Assembly: GCF_029977985.1 (NCBI RefSeq)
Contig: NZ_JARKOT010000006.1
Location: 1-59,324 of the forward strand
From: Propioniciclava sp.
GTDB lineage: Bacteria > Actinomycetota > Actinomycetes > Propionibacteriales > Propionibacteriaceae
Length of the DNA stretch: 59,324 bases
Direction of reading: 5' to 3'
Translations under genes and position numbers: made by a program
Shown here: one piece after another, positions 15,631 to 23,983 of the stretch
Layout: the number at the start of each line of letters is the position of its first letter
Position numbering within the stretch: position 1 is the stretch's first letter
Notes under the pieces: generated by a model
What the model was told of the DNA's origin: nothing
Databases searched by the model: none
The model's input: the letters and a program-made list of their open reading frames with translations, nothing else

Positions 15631-16385
15631 CGACCGTCGCTCCCCCGGCCCACGGCCCGGGCCGCACCCGGACCGCCGCGGAGCTCAGGGAACTCGCGCA
15701 CGCGGCGTCCGAACGGTTCTCGAACGCAGACGCGGACACCGTGCTCGCCTGGGCGGCCGCGACGTTCGGCGACGCCCTCGTGGTGGCCTGCTCGATGGCC
15801 GGCGACACGGTGGTGCCGCACCTGGCGAGCCGGCACGCGCCGGGCGTCGACGTGCTGTTCCTGCAGACCGGATACCACTTCGCCGAGACGATCGGCACCC
15901 GGGACGCGCTGGCGGCGTCCGTCGACGTGAACGTCGTCGAGGTGCTGCCCGCGATCACCGTCGCCGAGCAGGACGCCCTCTACGGGCCGAAACTGCACGA
16001 CCGCGACCCCAGCCGCTGCTGCGCCATCCGCAAGGTCGAGCCGATCAACCGCGAACTCGCCAGCTACGAGGCGTGGGTCACCGGCCTGCGCCGCGAGGAC
16101 AGCCCGCTCCGCGCCGACACCCCCCTCGTCGAGTGGGACGCAGCCCACCAGATGGTGAAGATCAACCCCATTGCCGCCTGGACGTTCGACGAGTTGCTCG
16201 CCTACGCAGGCAACCACCAGGTGCCCGTCAACCTGCTGCTCACCGAGGGCTACCCGTCCATCGGGTGCGCCCCCTGCACGCGCCCCGTCGCGCCCGGCGA
16301 GGACCCGCGCGCCGGCCGCTGGTCCGGCCTGGCCAAGACCGAGTGCGGCCTGCACGTCACCGACACACACCCGGAGGAAGCATGA
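15627..16385 (+). CDS. cysH: adenylylsulfate (APS) reductase
   Basis: A 252-residue cytosolic enzyme reducing APS to sulfite and AMP with thioredoxin-type thiols. It carries a [4Fe-4S] cluster: Cys131-Cys132 (RCCAIRKVEP) and Cys214/Cys217 (GCAPCTRPV). That pattern marks APS rather than PAPS reductases and fits the absence of a cysC kinase here. The catalytic cysteine is Cys240 in ECGLH. ATG-TGA overlaps join it to both neighbours. Confidence 0.95.
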   Translation: MTTVAPPAHGPGRTRTAAELRELAHAASERFSNADADTVLAWAAATFGDALVVACSMAGDTVVPHLASRHAPGVDVLFLQTGYHFAETIGTRDALAASVDVNVVEVLPAITVAEQDALYGPKLHDRDPSRCCAIRKVEPINRELASYEAWVTGLRREDSPLRADTPLVEWDAAHQMVKINPIAAWTFDELLAYAGNHQVPVNLLLTEGYPSIGCAPCTRPVAPGEDPRAGRWSGLAKTECGLHVTDTHPEEA

Positions 16386-17314
16386 GCACGGCGGTCTCGA
16401 CCAGCTCGATCGACGGACGGGGTGCCCTCTCGCATCTCGCCGAACTGGAGTCCGAGGCGATCCACATCATCCGCGAGGCGGTGAGCGAGTTGGAGCGGCC
16501 GGTTTTGTTGTTCAGCGGCGGCAAGGACTCCGTCGTCATGCTGCACCTCGCCGTGAAGGCCTTCTGGCCGGCGCCGTTGCCCTTCCCTGTCCTGCACGTC
16601 GACACGGGCCACAACTTCCCGGAGGTGCTCGCTTACCGGGACGCCGAGGTCGACCGCCTCGGACTCCGGCTCGTCGTGGCGTCCGTCCAGGACTACATCG
16701 ACGACGGCCGGCTGCTGGAACGCGCCGACGGCACGCGCAACCCCCTGCAGACCCAGCCGCTGCTGGATGCCATCGCCGAACACCGCTTCGACGCCGTCTT
16801 CGGCGGCGGCCGCCGCGACGAGGAGAAGGCGCGCGCCAAGGAGCGCGTCGTCAGCCTGCGCGACGAGTTCGGGCAGTGGGATCCGCGCAACCAGCGCCCC
16901 GAGCTGTGGACCCTGTACAACCCGCGCCATCGGCCCGGCGAGCACGTCCGCGTCTTCCCTCTGTCCAACTGGACCGAACTCGACGTGTGGCGCTACATCG
17001 AGGCCGAGGGCATCGCGCTGCCCGGGCTCTACTACGCCCACGACCGGGACGTCTTCAGCCGCGACGGCATGCTGCTCGCCGTCGGGCCCCACAGCCAGCC
17101 CCGCGACCACGAGCCGGTCGAGACCCGCCGCGTCCGCTACCGGACCGTCGGCGACATGAGCTGCACCGGGGCCGTCGCATCCGACGCGGCCACCGTCGCC
17201 GACGTCATCGCCGAGGTCGCCGTCACCCGCATCACCGAACGCGGCGCCACGCGCGCCGACGACCGGCTCACCGAGGCGGCCATGGAGGACCGCAAGAAGG
17301 AGGGGTACTTCTGA
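16382..17314 (+). CDS. cysD: sulfate adenylyltransferase small subunit
   Basis: A 310-residue ATP sulfurylase subunit that makes APS from sulfate and ATP, working with CysN. The PP-loop SGGKDS is at residues 45-50, with GGRRDEEKARAKER, the ELDVWRYIEAE helix and MSCTGAV typical of CysD. The first dozen residues (MSTAVSTSSIDG) are Ser/Thr-rich and encoded by a REP-like repeat. It overlaps cysH by 4 bases and cysN by 1. Confidence 0.95.
   Translation: MSTAVSTSSIDGRGALSHLAELESEAIHIIREAVSELERPVLLFSGGKDSVVMLHLAVKAFWPAPLPFPVLHVDTGHNFPEVLAYRDAEVDRLGLRLVVASVQDYIDDGRLLERADGTRNPLQTQPLLDAIAEHRFDAVFGGGRRDEEKARAKERVVSLRDEFGQWDPRNQRPELWTLYNPRHRPGEHVRVFPLSNWTELDVWRYIEAEGIALPGLYYAHDRDVFSRDGMLLAVGPHSQPRDHEPVETRRVRYRTVGDMSCTGAVASDAATVADVIAEVAVTRITERGATRADDRLTEAAMEDRKKEGYF
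16391..16414. repeat. REP-like repeat within the cysD 5' end
   Basis: GGTCTCGACCAGCTCGATCGAC closely resembles the GGTCTCGACAGGCTCGACC repeat of the rplK-rplA spacer. It encodes VSTSSID at the start of CysD. Confidence 0.5.
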
Positions 17315-18690
17315 TGGTCTCGACACACTCGATCTCGACGAGCTCGACCAGCGAGGTCGACTCGACCAGCGGCATGGGGTCCGGCGGGCTCCTGCGGCTC
17401 GCGACGGCCGGCTCCGTGGACGACGGCAAGTCCACGTTGGTTGGGCGCCTGCTGTACGACTCCAAGGCGGTGCTCGCCGATCAGTTGGACGCCGTCGCGC
17501 GCGTCAGCGAGGCCAAAGGCCTCGGTCACGTCGACCTCGCGCTGCTCACCGACGGCCTACGGGCCGAGCGGGAGCAGGGCATCACGATCGACGTCGCCTA
17601 CCGCTACTTCGCGACGGGGCGCCGCACGTTCATCCTCGCCGACTGCCCCGGCCACGTGCAGTACACGCGCAACACCGTCACGGGCTCCTCCACCGCCGAC
17701 GTGCTGGTGCTGCTCGTCGACGTCCGCAAGGGCGTCCTCGAGCAGACGCGCCGGCACCTCGCCGTCGGCCAGCTGCTGCGCGTCCCGACGATCATCGTGG
17801 CGGTCAACAAGGTCGACCTCGTCGGTTACGACCAGGGCGCCTACGAGACCGTCGCCGCCGACATCCATCGCGTCGCCGCCGAGCTGGGCGTGCCCAACCT
17901 GGTCACGCTGCCGACGTCGGCGCTGGTCGGCGACAACATCGTCGACCGCTCCCCCCACCTGGACTGGTACGACGGCCCCTCCCTGCTCGAGCTGCTCGAA
18001 GCCGCACCGGCGGCGTCCGAGCTGGGGGAGCTGCCCTTCCGCTTCCCCGTGCAGCTCACGCTGCGCCCGCAGGACGCCGCCCCGGAGTTCCGCGACTACC
18101 GCGGCTACGCGGGCCAGGTGTCGACGGGGCAGGTGAGCGTGGGCGACGAGGTGGTCGTGCTGCCGATCGGACGCCGCACGCGCGTGACCGGCATCGACAC
18201 CTTCGACGGCCCGCTGCAGACGGCGTTCGCCCCGCAGTCGGTGACCCTGCGGCTCGCCGACGAGATCGACATCACCCGGGGCGACCTGATCGCGGCGGCC
18301 TCCGATGCGCCGGAACCGACCCAGGACCTGGACGGGATGGTCGCCTGGCTCGCCGAGCGTCCGTTGCGCGTCGGCCATAGGGTCCTCGTCAAGCACGGGA
18401 CGCGGACGGTCCAGGGCATCGTCCGCGACCTGCACGGACGCCTCGACCTTGCCACGCTCACCCCCCAGGCCACCGAGGCGCTCGAGCTCAACGACATCGG
18501 CCGCATCAAACTGCGGCTCGCCGCCCCGGTCGCCGCAGACGACTACACACGGTCGCGCCGCACGGGCTCCTTCCTGCTCATCGACCCGCAGTCCGGCGGC
18601 ACGCTCGCCGCGGGCATGGTGCGCGGGGAGGCGTCCTTCAGCGACCGGGCCGCGATCCAGCCCGACGCCACCCTCAACTGGGTGATCTGA
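17314..18690 (+). CDS. cysN: sulfate adenylyltransferase large (GTPase) subunit
   Basis: A 458-residue EF-Tu-like GTPase that drives sulfate activation by CysD. The P-loop GSVDDGKST is at residues 33-41, followed by DCPGHVQY and NKVD, then two beta-barrel domains. It ends after the sulfurylase domain, so there is no fused CysC kinase, consistent with an APS pathway. The first 24 residues are a Ser/Thr-rich extension written by repeat sequence. TGA of cysD overlaps its ATG by one base. Confidence 0.95.
   Translation: MVSTHSISTSSTSEVDSTSGMGSGGLLRLATAGSVDDGKSTLVGRLLYDSKAVLADQLDAVARVSEAKGLGHVDLALLTDGLRAEREQGITIDVAYRYFATGRRTFILADCPGHVQYTRNTVTGSSTADVLVLLVDVRKGVLEQTRRHLAVGQLLRVPTIIVAVNKVDLVGYDQGAYETVAADIHRVAAELGVPNLVTLPTSALVGDNIVDRSPHLDWYDGPSLLELLEAAPAASELGELPFRFPVQLTLRPQDAAPEFRDYRGYAGQVSTGQVSVGDEVVVLPIGRRTRVTGIDTFDGPLQTAFAPQSVTLRLADEIDITRGDLIAAASDAPEPTQDLDGMVAWLAERPLRVGHRVLVKHGTRTVQGIVRDLHGRLDLATLTPQATEALELNDIGRIKLRLAAPVAADDYTRSRRTGSFLLIDPQSGGTLAAGMVRGEASFSDRAAIQPDATLNWVI
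17315..17372. repeat. REP-like repeats within the cysN 5' end
   Basis: Several GGTCTCGACA, GAGCTCGACCAG and GGTCGACTCGACCAG units follow the start codon and encode VSTHSISTSSTSEVDSTSG. They belong to the same sequence family as 1271-1320 and 16391-16414. Confidence 0.55.
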
Positions 18691-19602
18691 ATGAGGCAGT
18701 TGGTGGTCATCGCGCTCGTGGGCTTCGCGGCGCAACTCGTCGACGGGGCGCTCGGGATGGGGTATGGGGCGACGTCGAGTTCGTTCCTGCTCGTCGCAGG
18801 CCTGACGCCGGTCATGGCCAGCGCCACCGTGCACCTCGCCGAGGTGGGCACCAACGTGGCGTCCGGGGTGTCGCACTGGCGGCTCGGCAACGTCGACTGG
18901 CGGCTCGTGGGGCGCATCGGCGTGCCGGGCGCGATCGGGGCCGCCCTGGGGGCGACCGTCCTCGCCCACCTGTCGACGGAGGCGGCCCGCCCGCTGATGG
19001 CGATGATCCTCGGCGGACTCGGCATGTACATCATGCTGCGCTACATCTTCCGGCCGCCGCAGGTGTCGGACGCCCGCCGATCCCCCCACCGCAAGCGGTT
19101 CCTCGTGCCGCTGGGGCTCGTCGGCGGCTTCGTGGACGCCACCGGCGGCGGCGGGTGGGGACCCATCTCGACGACGACCCTCATGTCGGCCGGCAAGACG
19201 GCGCCGCGCACGGTCATCGGCTCGGTCGACACCTCCGAGTTCCTCGTGTCGGCGTCGGCATCCGCCGCGTTCCTCGTCCACCTCGGCCTCCTGGGCGTCG
19301 AGTGGCCCCTCGTCCTCGCCCTCCTGCTGGGCGGGATCGTCGCCGCCCCGATCGCCGCGTGGCTCGTGTCGCGCATCCCCGCGCGCACCATGGGGATCGC
19401 CGTCGGCGGGCTCATCATCATGACCAACCTGAACACACTGCTGGCCGCCGGCGGCATCGACAAACAGGGCCTCACGCTCGGCTTCGCCGGCTTCGTCGCC
19501 GTGTGGTTCGCCCTTGTCATCGCCATGGCGGTGCGCGAGTCCCGCGTGAAGAAGGCCCAGGCGGAAGCACTCGCTGCCGCCGAGGCCGAGTGGTCCATCT
19601 GA
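18691..19602 (+). CDS. TauE/SafE-family sulfur-compound transporter
   Basis: A 303-residue membrane protein with seven or eight spans in two related halves. The N-terminal half begins with AAQLVDGALGMGYGATSSSFLL and the second with LVGGFVDATGGGGWGPISTTTL, the paired glycine-rich motifs of the family. It starts on the base after the cysN stop, so it belongs to the operon. Members in such operons are thought to import sulfate or export sulfite; direction cannot be told from sequence. Confidence 0.85.
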   Translation: MRQLVVIALVGFAAQLVDGALGMGYGATSSSFLLVAGLTPVMASATVHLAEVGTNVASGVSHWRLGNVDWRLVGRIGVPGAIGAALGATVLAHLSTEAARPLMAMILGGLGMYIMLRYIFRPPQVSDARRSPHRKRFLVPLGLVGGFVDATGGGGWGPISTTTLMSAGKTAPRTVIGSVDTSEFLVSASASAAFLVHLGLLGVEWPLVLALLLGGIVAAPIAAWLVSRIPARTMGIAVGGLIIMTNLNTLLAAGGIDKQGLTLGFAGFVAVWFALVIAMAVRESRVKKAQAEALAAAEAEWSI

Positions 19603-19607
19603 GCGAC

Positions 19608-19613
19608 TAAGCT
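19608..19613 (+). promoter_or_regulatory. candidate -10 box for korAB
   Basis: TAAGCT lies 49 bases before the korA GTG, in the 60-base gap after the TauE/SafE gene. No clear -35 is seen. Confidence 0.35.
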
Positions 19614-19662
19614 GGTCCGTCGAGTGCGTCCACCGCCGCACCACGTCCTGAAGGAAACACCC

Positions 19663-21516
19663 GTGCCTGTGCAAGTCCAGACCCTCGATCGCGTGGTCAT
19701 CCGGTTCGCCGGCGACTCCGGCGACGGGATGCAGTTGACGGGGGACCGCTTCACCTCCGACACCGCGAACATCGGCAACGACTTCGCGACCCTGCCCAAC
19801 TTCCCCGCCGAGATCCGCGCGCCTCAGGGGACGGTCGCGGGCGTGTCGAGCTTCCAGCTGCACTTCGCCGGCAACGACATCAAGACGCCGGGCGACAAGC
19901 CGGACGTGCTCGTCGCCATGAATCCCGCCGCACTGCGCGCCAACCTGGGCGACCTGAAGCGTGGCGGCGTCGTGATTGCGGACGCCCACGAGTTCACCAA
20001 GCGGTCACTCGCCAAGGTGGGCTACACCAGCGATCCGCTCACCGACGGCACGCTCGAGGACTACCAGGTTCACGCACTCGACCTGACGGGCATGACGGTG
20101 GCGTCCGTCGAGCAGTTCAAGCTGGGCCGCAAGGAAGCCTCCCGGGCCAAGAACATGTACGCCCTCGGCCTGCTCACCTGGTTGTACAGCCGGCCCGTGG
20201 CGCACACGCTCGACTTCCTCGACCGCAAGTTCGGACGCCGCCCCGAGATCCGCGACTCCAACAAGGCGGCCTTCCTCGCCGGGCACGCCTTCGGCGAGAC
20301 GACCGAAACCTTCGCGCACCGCTTCGAGATCCCGGCCGCGCCGGCACCCGCCGGCACCTACCGGCAGATCACGGGCAACAAGGCGCTGGCGCTGGGGCTC
20401 ATGACGGGCGCCGTGCTCGCCGACCTGCCCTTGTTCCTCGGCGCTTACCCGATCACGCCGGCGTCCGACGTGCTCCACGAACTGAGCCGCGCCAAGGACC
20501 ACGGCGTCACCACCTTCCAGGCGGAGGACGAGATCGCCGCCGCGGGAGCCGCGCTGGGGGCGTCCTATGCGGGCGCGCTCGGCGTCACCACCACGTCGGG
20601 GCCGGGCATGGCGCTCAAGAGCGAGACGATCTCACTGGCGGTCATGCTGGAGCAGCCGCTCGTGGTGTGCGACATCCAGCGCGCCGGGCCCGCGACGGGC
20701 ATGCCGACGAAGACCGAGCAGGCCGACCTGTTCCAGGCGCTGTACGGACGCCACGGCGAGGCCCCCCTGCCGGTGTTGGCGGCGCAGTCGCCGTCCGACT
20801 GCTTCGCGACGGCGATCGAGGCGGTGCGGATCGCTCTGCGCTACCGGACGCCGGTGATCGTGCTGAGCGACGGCTACATCGCGAACGGCGCCGAGCCGTG
20901 GCTCGTGCCCGACGTGGCCGAGCTGGAGCCAATCGATCCGGAGTTCGCCACCGAGCCGAACGGGCCGGACGGGAGCTTCCTGCCGTACCTGCGCGACGAG
21001 CGCCTCGCTCGCCCGTTGGCGCTCCCCGGGACGCCCGGGCTCGAACACCGCATCGGCGGCATCGAGAAGGCCGACGGCACCGGCAACGTGAGCTACGACC
21101 CGGCCAACCACGAGCGGATGGTGGCGCTGCGGCAGGCGAAGATCGACGGGATCGTGGCCGACGTGCCCGACCTCGCCGTCGACGACCCGAGCGGCGCGGC
21201 CGACGTGCTCGTGCTGGGGTGGGGGTCGACGTGGGGGCCGATCGGGGCCGCGGCGACGCGGGTACGGGCCACCGGCCGCGCGGTGGCCACCGCGCACCTG
21301 CGCCACCTGAACCCCCTGCCCGCGAACACGGGCGACGTGCTGCGCGCCTACCGGCGGGTGATCGTGCCGGAGATGAACCTCGGCCAGCTGACGATGCTGC
21401 TGCGGGCGAAGTACCTGGTGGATGTGGCCAGCTACACGCGCGTGCGAGGTCTGCCCATCAGCCCCGCCGAGTTGGCACCGCACCTGATCGACCTCATCGA
21501 CGCGAAGGAGGTCTGA
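19663..21516 (+). CDS. korA: 2-oxoacid:ferredoxin oxidoreductase, fused gamma-alpha subunit
   Basis: A 617-residue protein combining the gamma domain (residues 1 to about 190, RFAGDSGDGMQLTGDRF) and the alpha domain (YPITPASDVLHELS, TTSGPGMALKSE). This layout is typical of 2-oxoglutarate:ferredoxin oxidoreductase KorA in actinobacteria, which turns 2-oxoglutarate into succinyl-CoA and reduces ferredoxin. The start is the GTG at 19663 with GAAGGAAA upstream. korB follows after one base. Pyruvate or other 2-oxoacids are possible substrates. Confidence 0.9.
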   Translation: MPVQVQTLDRVVIRFAGDSGDGMQLTGDRFTSDTANIGNDFATLPNFPAEIRAPQGTVAGVSSFQLHFAGNDIKTPGDKPDVLVAMNPAALRANLGDLKRGGVVIADAHEFTKRSLAKVGYTSDPLTDGTLEDYQVHALDLTGMTVASVEQFKLGRKEASRAKNMYALGLLTWLYSRPVAHTLDFLDRKFGRRPEIRDSNKAAFLAGHAFGETTETFAHRFEIPAAPAPAGTYRQITGNKALALGLMTGAVLADLPLFLGAYPITPASDVLHELSRAKDHGVTTFQAEDEIAAAGAALGASYAGALGVTTTSGPGMALKSETISLAVMLEQPLVVCDIQRAGPATGMPTKTEQADLFQALYGRHGEAPLPVLAAQSPSDCFATAIEAVRIALRYRTPVIVLSDGYIANGAEPWLVPDVAELEPIDPEFATEPNGPDGSFLPYLRDERLARPLALPGTPGLEHRIGGIEKADGTGNVSYDPANHERMVALRQAKIDGIVADVPDLAVDDPSGAADVLVLGWGSTWGPIGAAATRVRATGRAVATAHLRHLNPLPANTGDVLRAYRRVIVPEMNLGQLTMLLRAKYLVDVASYTRVRGLPISPAELAPHLIDLIDAKEV

Positions 21517-21517
21517 G

Positions 21518-22573
21518 ATGACCGACACGCAACAAGCCGGTCCGTCGACGTCCGGGCTGGACCGGGTGCCGCTCGCGCTGACGCCCGTGAACCGCAAGGA
21601 CTTCGTCTCCGACCAAGAGGTGCGCTGGTGCCCCGGCTGCGGCGACTACGCCGTGCTGGCCGCCTTCCAGTCGCTCATGCCCGAGCTAGGCATCAAGCGG
21701 GAGAACACGGTGATCGTGTCGGGCATCGGGTGCTCGTCGCGGTTCCCGTACTACGTGGACACCTATGGCATGCACTCCATCCACGGGCGGGCGCCGGCGA
21801 TCGCGACCGGCGTCGCGCTCGCCCGGCCGGACCTGGCGGTGTGGGTCGTGACCGGCGACGGGGACGCGCTGTCGATCGGCGGGAACCATTTCATCCACGC
21901 GCTGCGGCGCAACATCAACATCACGATCATGTTGTTCAACAACCGCATCTACGGGCTCACGAAAGGCCAGTTCTCCCCCACGTCGGAGACGGGCAAGGTG
22001 ACCAAGTCGAGCCCTGCGGGATCGGTGGACCGGCCCTTCAACCCGGTGGCGCTGGCGCTGGGGGCGGGGGCCACCTTCGTGGCCCGCACGATCGATTCCG
22101 ACCGCAAGCACCTCACCGACGTGCTCACCCAGGCGGTCAACCATCGCGGCGCCTCGCTGGTGGAGATCTACCAGAACTGCCCGATCTTCAACGACGACGC
22201 CTTCGCCGGTCTCAAGGAGCCGAACTCGCCGGCGATCGTGCCGCTGGTGCACGGCGAGCCGGTCGTGTTCGCGGGTGGGGAGTTGTGCGTGGTGCGCCGC
22301 GCGGACGGGAGCCTGGGCATCGCAGCGGTGGCAGACGTGGACGCCGCCGAGATCGTCGTGCACGACGCGCACGCGGCCGACCCATCGCTTTCGTTCCAGT
22401 TGGCACAGCTCACCCAGACCCAAACGCTGACTCGCTCGCCGATCGGGGTGTTCCGGTCCGTTGTGGCGCCGACGTTCGACGACGAGTCGCGTCTGCAGGT
22501 ACACATGCCGTCCGACCGCCTCGGCGCTCTTCAGGGCTTGGTGACGGGCAACGACACGTGGACGGTCGCCTGA
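21518..22573 (+). CDS. korB: 2-oxoacid:ferredoxin oxidoreductase, beta subunit
   Basis: A 351-residue subunit that binds thiamine diphosphate and a [4Fe-4S] cluster. Visible motifs are WCPGCGDYAVL and SGIGCSSRFPYY for the cluster, and GDGDALSIGGNHFIH followed by NNRIYGLTKGQ for TPP-Mg binding. GAAGGAGG precedes the ATG. It forms the catalytic pair with KorA. Nearby ferredoxin-dependent sulfite reductase is a possible consumer of the reduced ferredoxin. Confidence 0.93.
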   Translation: MTDTQQAGPSTSGLDRVPLALTPVNRKDFVSDQEVRWCPGCGDYAVLAAFQSLMPELGIKRENTVIVSGIGCSSRFPYYVDTYGMHSIHGRAPAIATGVALARPDLAVWVVTGDGDALSIGGNHFIHALRRNINITIMLFNNRIYGLTKGQFSPTSETGKVTKSSPAGSVDRPFNPVALALGAGATFVARTIDSDRKHLTDVLTQAVNHRGASLVEIYQNCPIFNDDAFAGLKEPNSPAIVPLVHGEPVVFAGGELCVVRRADGSLGIAAVADVDAAEIVVHDAHAADPSLSFQLAQLTQTQTLTRSPIGVFRSVVAPTFDDESRLQVHMPSDRLGALQGLVTGNDTWTVA

Positions 22574-22593
22574 GGCTCCGGGGTCACTGAGGG

Positions 22594-22647
22594 GACGGGA
22601 CGGGCACGGGCACGGGCACGGGCAAGGGCACGGGCAAGGGCAAGGAC
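22594..22647. repeat. hexanucleotide tandem repeat (GGGCAC/GGGCAA)
   Basis: About eight 6-base units (ACGGGC or AAGGGC) run without interruption just after korB. The array is non-coding in both directions by any gene I recognise and would be prone to slippage. Confidence 0.85.
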
Positions 22648-22681
22648 CATGGCACCAGCGATCGGCGGAGGTGCGCTCGGC

Positions 22682-22718
22682 ACTGTCACGCCCACAGCCG
22701 GAGTTCTGGCGTGACAGT
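22682..22718. terminator. hairpin between convergent korB and VOC gene
   Basis: A perfect 11-bp inverted repeat, ACTGTCACGCC and GGCGTGACAGT, with a 15-base loop. It lies about 110 bases after korB and 76 bases beyond the stop of the convergent VOC gene. It may terminate both, or be a dispersed palindrome. Confidence 0.5.
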
Positions 22719-22794
22719 TCAAGCGCGACACCCGGACGCGCGAGTTGTCTCTCCGACTCGTGGTGAACGATCCGACCGCCTGGGTCGGTGATCC

Positions 22795-23262
22795 CTACTC
22801 CCCCGCGGCGGCGCGCTCGAGATCGGCGATGACGATGCGCTGCATGCTGAACGCCGCCTGCGCGACGCGCCCCATCGCGGCCGGATCGGCCGCCGCCTTC
22901 TGGAAGATCTGCATCTGCTGGACCGGGACGATGTCCCACCAGACGCCGAACCGATCCACCAGCCATCCGTTCATACTCGGCGTGCCCCCATGCGCGAGAA
23001 GGGCGTCCCAGTAGCGGTCGAACTCGTCTTGGCCGTCGACGACGATCTGCGTGCTCACCCGCTGGGACTGTACGTCGGCGTCCGGGCCGGCGCCGTTGAG
23101 CACGACGAAGTGATGACCCAACGCCGTGAAGGTGCACAGCATGACACCGCCCTGGCCGTCTGGCACGGGGCTGAGGTCGCTGGCCCCCAAGGCCTCGGCG
23201 TAGAACTCCCCCGCCTCCTTGGCGAGGCCGGTCAGAATGAAGCACGTGGTGGCGGTGGCCAT
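22795..23262 (-). CDS. VOC-superfamily (PhnB-like) protein
   Basis: A 155-residue protein of the vicinal oxygen chelate fold, subgroup PhnB/3-demethylubiquinone methyltransferase-like. Supporting motifs are ATTCFILTGLAKEAGEFYAEAL, FTALGHHFVVLNGAG and FDRYWDALLAHGG, then the family-typical WLVDRFGVWWDIVP. Its chemistry is unknown. The ATG at 23262 has GGAGAGGA upstream. It is divergent from an HxlR regulator, which probably controls it. Confidence 0.82.
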   Translation of the reverse strand: MATATTCFILTGLAKEAGEFYAEALGASDLSPVPDGQGGVMLCTFTALGHHFVVLNGAGPDADVQSQRVSTQIVVDGQDEFDRYWDALLAHGGTPSMNGWLVDRFGVWWDIVPVQQMQIFQKAAADPAAMGRVAQAAFSMQRIVIADLERAAAGE

Positions 23263-23306
23263 GGGAGTCCTCTCCTCGCATAGTTGCTCTTTGCAACGTG
23301 ACTTAG

Positions 23307-23335
23307 AGATTGCCATCATGGTGGTAGCCTGTCAA
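23307..23335 (-). promoter_or_regulatory. promoter of the VOC gene
   Basis: TTGACA (23330-23335), a perfect -35, is followed by a 17-base spacer and CAATCT (23307-23312) on the minus strand. A GTTGC-AAAGA-GCAAC inverted repeat in the transcript leader (about 23283-23297) and the ATCATGGTGG region are possible operator sites for the divergent HxlR regulator. Confidence 0.6.
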
Positions 23336-23358
23336 CGGGTTGAGCCACGGAGGTGCGC

Positions 23359-23976
23359 ATGAGGAGCTACGGGCAGTACTGCGGTGTCGCGCGCGCGGCG
23401 GACGTGATCGCGGAGCGCTGGGCGCTGCTCATCGTGCGCGACCTCCTCGTCGAGCCACTCCGCTTCGGTCAGCTCCGCGACGGGCTGGGCGCGCCATCGA
23501 ACATCCTGACCACCCGGCTCAAGGAACTCGAGGCGTCCGGGATCGTCGAACGCGCCGTGGCCCCCGCCCCCGCCCGCGGCGTCTTCTACCGGCTGACCGA
23601 CTACGGGCGCGACCTCGAGCCGATCGTAGACGCCATCGGCCTGTGGGGCGCGCGCCGCATGGACGCCCCCCGCGAGGGCGAGCAGGTGTCGGACTGGTCG
23701 CTGGCGAGCGCCCTGCGGGTGGGTTGGACCGGCGCCTGCACGCGCCGCACGGTGTGGCGCGTCGAGGCGGGGTCCGCGAGCGCGTGGGCCGTCACCGACC
23801 CGGACGCCCCCTTGTCCCTCGGCGCCGGTGAGCCGCCCGAGGAGCCGGACGTCACCCTCGGTGGCCCCGGACTGCGCCGGTTCCTGGCCGGACGCCGCCC
23901 CGCTGAGGTCGAGGCGTCCGACCCGGCCCTGTTGCCCGAGTTCGCCCGCTGCTTCTGTGTGCCCCTGGACGCCTGA
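23359..23976 (+). CDS. HxlR-family winged-helix transcriptional regulator
   Basis: A 205-residue regulator. Residues 8 to about 100 form the HxlR winged helix, with YCGVARAADVIAERWALLIVRDLL at the start, RFGQLRDGLGAPSNILTTRLKELE as the recognition region and a wing ending YRLTDYGRDLEPI. Cys8 is where redox-sensing members have their cysteine. The C-terminal 100 residues resemble a sterol-carrier-like ligand domain. It is divergent from the VOC gene and may sense a reactive small molecule. The ATG at 23359 follows GGAG. Confidence 0.85.
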   Translation: MRSYGQYCGVARAADVIAERWALLIVRDLLVEPLRFGQLRDGLGAPSNILTTRLKELEASGIVERAVAPAPARGVFYRLTDYGRDLEPIVDAIGLWGARRMDAPREGEQVSDWSLASALRVGWTGACTRRTVWRVEAGSASAWAVTDPDAPLSLGAGEPPEEPDVTLGGPGLRRFLAGRRPAEVEASDPALLPEFARCFCVPLDA

Positions 23977-23983
23977 GGGCGCC

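Noticed and set aside
22594-22647. CRISPR or coding repeat
   Set aside because: Six-base units without spacers, and no supported reading frame.
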